Source: Nectonema munidae (Eukaryota; Nematomorpha; Nectonematoida; Nectonematidae). From it: DNA of 64,000 nucleotides. The stretch lies in NCBI GenBank assembly GCA_030549495.1, contig JAUIRK010000343.1, forward strand, positions 124,001 to 188,000, read 5' to 3'. A program made the position numbers and the translations under genes. The notes under the pieces are model-generated. The model ran no database searches. It worked only from the letters and a program-made list of their open reading frames with translations, and had not been told where the DNA came from. Position 1 is the first letter of the stretch. Every line of letters begins with the position of its first letter. Of the stretch, positions 56,201 to 64,000 are shown one piece after another.

Positions 56201-59200
56201 CAATCGCTCAAAAAAGTTTAATACCAATTCACGTATCCATTATTTCTTTTGTTTTGTTGTGATTCTTCTTAATTATACGTATTAATGGGATACTTTTTTG
56301 GTATTTCCACTTTTTAGAGTACTTTTTTACTATTAAATGCTTTACCATAATTTTGTCGTTTAACTGTATTTAACTGCTCACATATTTTCAAGACACTCAA
56401 ACCCATTCACTTATGGTCAAAATAGTTAACCTACTTACTTTGTGGGGAAACCGTTTAGCAAAAGCTTGGATCTGACTCATTTACATATATTATATATTAT
56501 ATTTAACAAAATTCTACACTTTTCCCTGAGAGTATTTGCTTTTATGGAAATACTCTCTCAGTTTAAACAAAGCTTTGTTTTGAACTGATAGACTATACTA
56601 ATATAAAGATAGTATAATCTAGGGACTAACAACAACAACAACAACCATAATTTTGTAATGCAAAACATGAAACATTATATAAGATAATTTTTACTAAATC
56701 TACTACTCGAAGCATCACTAACTGCTCCTATCTTTCAATATCTTGAAAGCAATTTAATCTAAAACCAATTCAAAATCAAATGTAATACATAAAAGAAATT
56801 AATTGATAACTTTGCTATCAAGATGATTAAGCCATATGTTTTTGCTATATCAGCGTTTCCCAACTTGTGATCACACCGTCAAGATGAGCAACAAAACTTT
56901 ACGGCGGGCTATAGAAAATAGTTATCCACATTTGAATTATATGTGGTCACGAAAATATTTAACATTAAGCAAGTATATAGAAACGAATGTATAGCAGGTA
57001 TATGAGATAAGATCATTATAATCTACGCATTTTGTATTGATGATTTCACGTGTCTTTGAGTCGTCATCTAATTTTATAAAAGGCATAGCAAAATTGAGAA
57101 GAAATATTTAAGGAAAACTTTTTTCATTCCGACTGTTTTAATGGGTTAGAAATTTTTTTCCAAATGTGAGTCAATAAGTAAATCTTTCGTAAGACACAGT
57201 TACGCTTTTTACTTAAGTCGATTTATTCAATTCAATTTTTCTCGATTAATCAAATATATGACCAAAGTCGAAACATTTATGTAAATCAGTAAACTATTGG
57301 AGCTATTTTTTCATTATAAAACGTAAATTTTTTAGATATTTTTGTGGTTTTTCGGGACTTAACAATGAATATAAAAAGTTGTTTTTTTCTTTCTTGCAAT
57401 AAAATTACTCAAAATATTCCTTCTCATATAAAGCTAAGAACAAAATCAGCTTTAATTTTCTCTAAAAATTTAACGCCATCAAAAATATAAAAACGATCTA
57501 CTGTTATCTCTATCGGGTTATTTTCGCGAAGAATGGAGAATTATATAAACTTCTACGGTATAAAAGTATGAACATATGTGTAAGCTTGGTGAGAAAGTTT
57601 CTTGTGCTCCTACTATGGTTTCAAAAAGGTAAATATTTATTTTAGAACATGATGAATGACAATACGTTTAAATAAATAAATGTAGTAGGAAAAACTTTTT
57701 TCATAATAATATACTGTTATTTATGTGATTTCTTTAAAATAAATTTATTTCTATTTTAACTTTCTATATTTCTGTAATATTGAATGGAACATCGACAATT
57801 AATGAGGACTTAAATTTACCTTAGGTACATCCTACCAATTTAACGTGTTATAATATGATTTTTTCACTGATTTTGGTTTAATGATTTTATATTTATCAAA
57901 AAAAAATTTTGGTTGAGAAAAGAATATAAAAAAGAACTTTTTACCTGATTACTGTGTCCTGCGAAGGATGGTTGGCAAACCCTGTGCTATATTCATGCCC
58001 GTCTATAAAGGGAGGCAAGACTGGTGCAAGAATGACCAGTTTGAGTTTTGAAAATCAGATTTAGTTAGCACATTCAGTATTCTTTCAGCGGTATGCAAGT
58101 TTAACAAAGACTTTATAGTGATTTTTAAATTAAATTTGAAATTTTAGATCACCTATACTTCTGCAATTTATATAGCTAGTCAAAGTTGACTTTGTTTTAG
58201 ATTTAGCGCACATATATATGGAGCCTCAATTTCCATACATTAATATTATAGTTGAACAAATTTAAACATCTATAAACCAAAGTTTCACTTTCTCTTATCC
58301 TGCCAAATTATACTAAATTATGTTCTCAGTTTTAAATACTAGAGTAGAGAAGCTCTTCAAAATATCATCAATTTATTATAAGAAATTCTTTAAAAATTTT
58401 AACTACCTAAATTTCAAAGTAAGGTCAGGCAAAATTTAGGGTAAGGGTTCAAACTTTTAGATTTAAAATATTCATTAGGTAGCTTTCAGAACCCTTATTA
58501 ATTTTGAAGAATCCCAAAAAGTGGATTTTTCCTATATGATTCCGATGCCGATACTCGAAATTAAGCACGATTCTCAAGATTTCAGATTCCAATTAATCGT
58601 CTAATCACTGAACACAACTGTTGAACTTGATTTCATCCACCAAAATACATATACATTTCTTGATCATTAATACTCATTTATCGTATACAATATATAAAAT
58701 TGTTATATTTGATTCAAAAATTAAAAAAAAATTTGCAAAGCAATTTCATCTTTTTGCACTTAAAATGGCATTGTATCATCTTTCCTAAAATATCCTAGCT
58801 CTGTTTTTTAGTATTTATTAAATAATTATCTTTAATATCAGTCAATAAAAAAAATTATCATATTCGCTTTAAAATATAATTGACAATAATACAACTTGAA
58901 ACATCAATAATAAGGATTCATAGAAGTTTTGTAAACGCATCTTTGATCAGTCGAGCAGCGTAAATTTCAACGACCTTTTAAGAGTACAAAAATGCCAGTG
59001 AACCGTTTTATTTGGAATAGATATTGAATCAATACAGAATATGCCTTCTATTCTGAAATTGAACGAAACTTAATTGCCCTGATAGGAAATATTTTCGTGT
59101 TAACCAATATTGTTTCATGAATATTTTGCAAAGTTTCATATTTATTGTTGTAATTATTATTATTAGAATAACTATTACATATATTTCGTAAATATATCAT

Positions 59201-62200
59201 CATGCGAATTTTGTCATCATCTCTCAACACGAATATGTTTTTCCTTTTTTCTTTGCTAGAACTTTTATCTCCTAAAATTTCTTTGAAATGATGATTTATT
59301 ATTTATTTAAGTGTTGGCATTCTCACCTTGTGGAATGAATGGAATGTAATAGCATAGTGTCTGCATAACAAAAATACCCCTAAATCTATTTTAATAGATA
59401 GCGAAAATAAATGTTTCCAAATATATTTGACGCTTGGCCTCAGTTCTGTAGTTGTGCAAAATACCGACCGTGATATTCAGGAGACTCTGGTTTAACTTCC
59501 ATTCGAGGGGAGTATTTTGCAGTAGATCATTCTGAATGGACTCTTTTAGGATCATGAATTCCGAACATGATAGCTTCACTTGTCCCTGTTTCCTACTACC
59601 TTCAATATATATGGTGTTTTCCATTTAGCGTTTTATCAATTATGAATTTGCAGTCATGAGAGTGTAATATTTTTTCATTCTACATTATTTGTTTTCTGAT
59701 GCGTTCATCATCGTTTTATTCTTTTCCAACCGCATTCAACCCTTTTTTTATTTTCTAGGAATGTGAGGCATTTTGAAAAACCCTTTAATAGGATTTAATA
59801 TTTGATTAATCGTATCCAGTTAATTTGACAAATTGTGCACTAAAGGATATATCTCCGATATTGAATAACTAAATCTTATTAAATATAATACTCAGCTTCG
59901 CTAAAAGCAATCCACCTCTTGAACAGATAACCCAAACTCTCATCTCAATACTATTAAATAATAATCATTAATAAAACAGTACGTGAGAAATCTGTATCAC
60001 AGTAATGCAATATATTTATCAGGGGCGCACATACTTAAACTTTCAGAGGAAGAAGTGTTCACTCAGTTCATTTTTTTGATTTACAGATTACGTTTATATT
60101 GACATGCGTAATCTGAGGGCCAACAACAACATATTGAACTCAGTCAATAAAAACTTATCAAAAGCGAACTTTAATTTTTATTTTATTAAGGTTGTACTTG
60201 ACATTTCATAATTTATCCTTCTAGAGAGGTCAAATCAATGCAAACATCGTTGGTGCAGAAATACAATGTCGTTTTTTAAATATTGAATTTTTAGAAAATT
60301 CAACAAAAGCACTAGTGATGATATATCAGTTAGTAAAAAAGTTGCCAATCCATCAACAAGAATGTTTTCATCTCCTAATTTATCTTATTCGTTCAATTCT
60401 TCCAATCAAAATCAAAACACGCCGAGCTCCATTTCCTTTCAATTGAGTAAGGTGAGTCGCGTCCTGGCAAAAATAGACTGTGATGTTTCTTTTGCTACTA
60501 AATGCCTTTCCTCTCTCTCTTCCATGATTGAAGATTCTTTTCAACGTTTGCATTCCTTATGGATGATGCGAAAAGCTAAACTAGAACAAGCATTAAAACT
60601 GGCATATTTACAGCAAGACATTGACATGGTAATTTCTCTACTCAAAAAACTTCACCAACGAACAACTTTTTTGATTCTTACAATGTATTATTTTGATCAG
60701 GGCCCTCACACGCCTATGTGTCGGCCATGGCCAATATTTATAGCTGTGCCCAAGAGCAAAAATTTTAGTTCCAATCTAGGGCCTAAGTTTCATTGTCCCC
60801 TGCACCTTTAAATATTCTAATTGCTTTGTTCAGTGCCTCGGCTTATTGTTTTTTATCACTAAAGAAATTTTAAATACCATTTTAAAGAATAATCTTACAA
60901 AATCGTGATAGGTTTCAGATCACAAAATCACGTCACCATTTTTGTGCTTTACCATGAAAAGGGCTTTCAATGAGTGTCAAAATTTATCTCTATCAGGCAC
61001 GATAGCAACTTTTAAGAGTTTTCTCTCATTTCTAACAATGGAAGCGCATTCTATGTATCTATATTTTTATATTTCCCAACGTAAGAAGTGTCTCCCCGTG
61101 CATATCCTTCCTCTGCCCCGTGTAAGCGGCCATGGAACAAAATGATTTTCTCAGAATGGACTCCGTGGAGCTCTTTGAAGGAAATTTAGAAGCTACTTGA
61201 ACTTCTTAAAATTTATAATTTGTGTCTTAAAATATTTTTCATTCCCATCAAATAACTTTTTATTCAAAATTGTTGTTATACCTCTTAATTTGTGTTTCTT
61301 AGTCAGAAGCTAAAATATCCGATTCCAACTCCGACATTGCAACCCTGGTTCCTATTTTCTTTAAACTCTTGTAATAATTATATTTTTTAAAAATTACTCT
61401 GATCTACAAACCCTTGAAATAACCACCATTTTAGTCTCTTTAACATTGGAATGTCTTAAGAAACATACAATAATCATCTGTTTTTCTTTTTGATAGAATT
61501 TTAAAATAACGGAGACACCGGTGCCTCATTAGACCTAAAGAGGTTAATGATGGCTTTTCTTGGTTAAATTGGTTGAACGTGTTTTTTTCAGAGACAACTT
61601 TGTCTGAAAGCATAAAATCTTTAGATTACAAAATAATAATTGACTCAGCTTCATATATGTAGTATAAAAAGCAAATATTCACCAGGCATAATATTACTTA
61701 CACATGCTTCTCTCAATTTGTTCTTGCTTTTATTGCTTTTATACATGAGATTCTATTAGATTAAACTGTTATTTATTAAAATTTTATTTCCAAAAATTGT
61801 TGTATCTGTTCTTTTAACTAGATTTTAGAATTTAAGTATTTTTGCTTTATCATTTATCAAATGATTCAATCAACGGGTATGCCATCTTTTATTTTTTACC
61901 ATTTGGCTTCTACCAACCATTGCTTCAAGTATGCACTCATTTTCGCATTTTGAGTGACAACCTGGAACCGTTTTCATTCAAAATATCATTATTTAAAAAT
62001 TCTACTAGAGGAAATTTTATTGAAAAGATTTTCATAAATAATCTCACTTTATCTCTAGTTGAATATAATTTGGTTCTTTATTGTATTTTAATTTTTAGAT
62101 GACGTCTTGGATGAATGATACCAAAGAAAATTTTGTTATAAATAATTGTGAAATCGGTACCCACTCCAAAGACGCCTCTAATCTTCTGAAATCTCAAAAA
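46562..62200 (+). CDS. TRIO: Trio/kalirin-like RhoGEF, N-terminal exons (3' end outside window)
   Basis: Large Rho guanine exchange factor with a Sec14/CRAL-TRIO domain then spectrin repeats; GEF domains would lie right of the window. Exons: 46562-46634 (putative start), 46706-46765, 50076-50199, 52220-52310, 54055-54156, 55755-56083, 60295-60628, 62099-62200. Total 1215 nt (405 codons) with every phase matching and GT-AG introns. Diagnostic matches to human TRIO: LGFVFIFDCKGCKWEVIK (GFTVIVDMRGSKWDSIK), DTFWQKHKASSLSAKFDFE (DNFWQKQRTNFGSSKFEFE), LTYNHNRW (LEYNHEEW), LWMMRKAKLEQALKL (MWHVRKLKLDQCFQL), CEIGTHSKDA (TEIGTSHPHA). The first two exons are the least certain. TEs fill introns up to about 4.2 kb. 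Confidence 0.9.
47846..47907 (-). mobile_element. piggyBac-type MITE fragment
   Basis: Ends TATAATGGGTTAA with an internal GCAGATCATTTTCATTT block. It matches one half of the TTAA MITE family; the other end is lost. Confidence 0.45.
47948..48245. mobile_element. non-autonomous hAT element, 298 bp
   Basis: Exact 8-bp target duplication GTTATAAT at 47940-47947 and 48246-48253. Left end CAGGGCTTCGGAGCCTGAGC, right end (reversed) GGACTTCGGAGACGCCTC. Subterminal GGAGTCGG words. In the Trio-like intron 46766-50075. Confidence 0.88.
48806..49500. mobile_element. non-autonomous hAT-like element, about 690 bp
   Basis: Left ATGATGTACTGATTAGATCG then ATATCGGTATCAG; right end reversed TAGTGATGTACAGATCTC, with CGGTAATCGGTAAT just inside. 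The (A)GATGTAC-GATATCGG-type terminal pattern is typical of a hAT group. A lone related end (TTAGAGATGTACTGATAACG) lies at about 47031. Confidence 0.6.
50076..55984 (+). CDS. Trio-like CRAL-TRIO (Sec14) domain exons
   Basis: Exon 50076-50199 encodes GGKDNNERAIIQILH and LLKFCRYLSYLSHIP (human: LRRLISYLACIP). Exon 52220-52310 encodes the core beta strand and helix, exon 54055-54156 the FWQK segment, and the first part of exon 55755-56083 VSFENLNKCVKADQIS then GGMLTYNHNRW, the end of the Sec14 fold. In this family the domain is a Sec14-like lipid/protein-binding module. The low identity but perfect phase continuity argues for a live, fast-evolving gene. Confidence 0.9.
50240..50276 (+). repeat. 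(CAT)n microsatellite
   Basis: About eleven CAT units, 40 bp after the Trio-like exon 50076-50199. A looser CAT/CAC-rich tract follows at 51810-51870. Confidence 0.85.
50551..51628 (-). mobile_element. hAT transposon remnant with dimerisation domain
   Basis: Ends resemble each other inverted: left TAGATATGAAAAAACTCG, right (reversed) TAAAGATGAAAAACCGACTG, both followed by AACCGG words. The reverse-strand frame 50855-50670 has the hAT C-terminal dimerisation motif: YKELPTLKTTSIESEYFF then NCRLSASSLDAICYLRSDF (consensus LP.TS..SER.FS ... R..L....VE.L..L). The rest of the transposase is not readable. About 1.1 kb, internally deleted. In the Trio-like intron before exon 52220. Confidence 0.75.
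52445..52700 (+). repeat. dispersed repeat, copy 2 (split by MITE)
   Basis: Left part 52445-52535 and right part from 52673 match the uninterrupted copy at 36100-36235 (reverse strand). The gap is exactly MITE copy E plus its TTAA. Confidence 0.7.
52540..52668 (+). mobile_element. piggyBac-type MITE, copy E
   Basis: 129 bp between TTAA at 52536-52539 and 52669-52672, ends CCCATTAAGTACCA / TGGGACTTAATGGG. Three CAGACGA words and the dyad TCCCAAATGGGA near the right end. Best-preserved copy, very close to copy B. Confidence 0.93.
52712..52738. repeat. poly-G tract
   Basis: G-rich run (GGGGGAGGGAGGG followed by a long G run) in a Trio-like intron; could form quadruplex structures. Confidence 0.7.
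54157..55566 (+). other. Trio-like intron with unexplained antisense ORF
   Basis: A 126-codon reverse-strand frame (55190-54810, starting MDIFREQHHYVTIRSSRS) has no recognised family. No splice partners are seen. The rest is AT-rich. Confidence 0.35.
55567..55705 (+). mobile_element. tRNA-derived SINE, family 1, diverged
   Basis: GTGTAAGTAGGGATAACTAG, then TTTAGTTCGACACACGC, AAATTGTGTTATCTC, AAAGCAACTGCACCC and TTACCCTTA keep the family order. It ends about 50 bp before the exon at 55755. Confidence 0.6.
55755..62200 (+). CDS. Trio-like first spectrin-repeat exons
   Basis: The rest of exon 55755-56083 (RTAIESLYSHANALSSQV onward), exon 60295-60628 and exon 62099-62200 form the first spectrin-type helices. 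Between them lies a Ser/Asn-rich insert of about 40 residues (STSDDIS to NQNQNTPSS) where human TRIO has a shorter SFPKKNSGSG linker. Helix signature: LHSLWMMRKAKLEQALKLA then LQQDIDM, and MTSWMNDTKENF (human KMFDWITHNKGLF). An exon ending at 62200 in phase 0 (donor GTATTC) shows the gene continues right; no further exon is recognised up to 64000. Confidence 0.88.
56084..60294 (+). other. Trio-like 4.2-kb intron
   Basis: Mostly AT-rich. CAGCGTTTCCCAACTTGTG at about 56846 looks like a solo hAT terminus (family CAGTGTTTCCCAACC...), and GGCGGGC follows near 56914. (AAC)n at 56627-56644. Short antisense frames at 59048-59624 have no recognised homology. Confidence 0.5.
60629..62098 (+). other. 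Trio-like intron with hAT-end fragments
   Basis: CAGGGCCCTCACACGCC at 60699 with CATTGTCCCCTG near 60800, and 61319-61347 whose reverse CAGGGTTGCAATGTCGGAG recalls the 298-bp hAT element. No full element could be closed. Confidence 0.4.
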
Positions 62201-62739
62201 GTATTCCAAAGAAAATTCCTAGTAAATAACATCTTTTTTAATATATATTCGTTGGGTGTTGTTGTTCTATTCAATAGTATTGGCATATAAATTTATTATT
62301 CAATTTAAATTCTCATTTACTGACTTATTTATGATTTTTTGAGTCGGACACTTCAAATAATTGTGTGTCAAGTGCTTATCAAATAGAAAAATCCTCACTT
62401 TGTATTTCAATTTCTTATTTTTCTCTTCTTCTTTTCAAATCGCTTACCCTCGCTTTATACGTAGAATATGTCGAATGTCGATCTTTTTAATGATTTCATC
62501 AAGATTGGTTAAATTTGATTATAAAAGTGAATTATAACATATATATTTTAAGCAATTATTTTTTTCCTTTTATAATTTTCAATGTTCAATCAAAAATTAA
62601 GTTGAAGCTGAATATATTTAAGGGTTTCGTAAATCTTAAAAAACTAATAATAAAAGAAAAATTTTGTTTTGTATAGAAATAAAAATAGTGAAATAAAAAA
62701 ATTAAATATTAAAAAGGTAGAACCATATTTAAATTTAAA

Positions 62740-63600
62740 AACAAAAATTCATCTTGATCAAAAATTGTTGCCACTCGCTTGTAGGCATCCTTGGACAGAT
62801 TGTAAAGCATGTTTTTGATAGTGCTGATAAAGCAGGATAACAACATTTAGAGTTATATTTCAAAGTTGGTCGCAAACAAAACAGTTAACAATGTTCTCTG
62901 CGTTATGATTGTTAATAAACTTTCTTTTAATTTTTTTAAAAATAACGTATATTCAATGGTATAAACGGATTGGAAAACTCAGCAATATTCCATAATTTTA
63001 GTGTTTTATAGGAATTTGATTGCTTAGAAGATCTAAGTTTATATAACGGATTTGTTACTTTGTTTGGGTATCGACTAACATAATTCTCTTTCTGGAAAAG
63101 TGAATCTAATCAAATTTTCAAATTTATTCGGTAATTGATTGAATAAAAATTTGTGTATAAAAAGAGAGAGATTGAACTCACATATATATCTGACACTTAT
63201 AATAGTTTACCTTGTTGTGACAAAATACTGGAATAAGAAGTGTAACCTTCGTTGAAAACAATCTGACATTTGAATTTTGGTAAGAAGAGAACTATTTTCA
63301 TGGCCCAAGACTAGGTTGTAATAAAAATAGATAGAAACAAAGATTTATAAATAGTAGACTTACTATCAGTTCGAAAATTTAATTATACGGTTTAACTTTG
63401 TAGCAATAAAAGAATTGTGATCATTCCAATTCAGCTTATTATTGGCAGTCAAACCCAGACATTTATCAATAATTTCGAAGGGCATAGAAATTTCAGTATA
63501 ATCAAATGTTCTTTTCTTATTAAAAGCGTTGCTTTCAATTTATCATAGTTGATTGACAAACAATTCAAGTCAAAGCAGTCAAAAACCGTTTGTATTTTTT
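62740..63600 (-). mobile_element. LINE reverse-transcriptase 3' remnant
   Basis: The reverse strand reads, in order, NCLSINYDKLKA (63570 region; family LSLNxxKT), CLGLTANNKLNWNDH (63430 region; family FLGVxIDxKLxWxxH), SLFIHKFLFNQLPNKFENLI (63160 region) and PNKVTNPLYKLRSSKQSNSY then KTLKLWNIAEFSN (about 63070-62970; family GPKLWNxLP). This is the thumb and C-terminus of a non-LTR reverse transcriptase, broken by several shifts. It lies antisense in a Trio-like intron. Confidence 0.75.
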
Positions 63601-64000
63601 TCCAAAATATCTTTAGAATACAGATTTTCTTTGTATATTTATAATATTATTTTCAAAAAGTTCATCACGAGCTTGAATAAAATGAAACGAAAACTTATCC
63701 GATATTTTTTTTCTACCAAACTTGATAATAATATTCGTGAAGAGATACAAGTAGAAGTAATAGAAATGGAATTTGATATAGCTCCTTAAAGTTCTTCGAA
63801 GTAAATACCTGATATTTTATTTTATCTTCAAAACTATTCTCTCTTTGAAAGTTCACACATACGCGAATACTTTTTTTCACAAATAAACGTTACTAAATCA
63901 AAAATTACGCATATTTGGCTTCACATTCTTATTATTTGTCCTCTTGGTAATACGGTTATTATCCTCGATAACAACGACTTGTATTGCAATTTTTTGGCTT
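63601..64000. other. right edge, no recognised feature
   Basis: AT-rich. A 78-codon + strand frame at 63553-63789 overlaps LINE traces and has no recognised homology; it may be Trio-like intron. Confidence 0.4.

Noticed and set aside
61842-62098. 86-codon frame running into the Trio-like exon at 62099
   Set aside because: It is read-through of intron sequence in a hydrophobic frame; the acceptor at 62097-62098 and the match from MTSWMN onward place the true exon start.

Overview
The window is AT-rich (roughly 70 percent by eye) animal nuclear DNA. Genes are split by GT-AG introns from about 50 bp to about 4 kb, and the introns are full of DNA transposons, MITEs, tRNA-derived SINEs and LINE remnants. 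The gene content (laminin alpha, a Trio/kalirin-type Rho exchange factor, mitochondrial GUF1) is metazoan. The Trio and laminin proteins diverge strongly from vertebrate ones, which suggests a fast-evolving invertebrate lineage. A parasitic cnidarian such as a myxozoan is one guess; the sequence alone does not settle it.

Three protein genes were rebuilt exon by exon with reading phase preserved at every junction. (1) Laminin alpha, + strand, 303-26541: 24 coding exons (3660 nt, 1219 residues plus stop). It enters from the left edge inside the coiled coil and ends with LG1-LG5 and a stop. (2) GUF1/EF4 (LepA family), - strand, 38677-26607: 8 exons, 1890 nt, 629 residues, apparently complete, with all five G boxes. 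(3) Trio/kalirin-like RhoGEF, + strand, about 46562-62200: 8 exons, 1215 nt so far, covering the CRAL-TRIO/Sec14 domain and the first spectrin repeats. It continues beyond the right edge, with the GEF domains outside the window. Laminin and GUF1 are convergent with nearly touching 3' ends. GUF1 and Trio are divergent, 7.9 kb apart.

The rest is mobile DNA. There are five near-complete copies of one about 130-bp piggyBac-type MITE (TTAA targets, CCC...GGG ends), plus a decayed piggyBac transposase in GUF1 intron 1. A Tc1-like remnant and a pogo/Tigger-like element (carrying a SINE and a MITE inside it) lie in laminin introns. Several hAT elements are present, two with exact 8-bp target duplications. 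A tRNA-derived SINE family has six copies, a second SINE type one copy, and there are two LINE remnants, tandem repeats in a GUF1 intron, and a 254-bp near-perfect palindrome. No retroviral, CRISPR, rRNA or stand-alone tRNA gene was found.

Most notable: the piggyBac-type MITEs keep a dyad at one subterminal position while its sequence differs between copies, which looks like conserved structure. Also of interest are a duplicated laminin micro-exon with splice sites intact, a paralogous empty site for one MITE, and heavily nested elements inside laminin introns.
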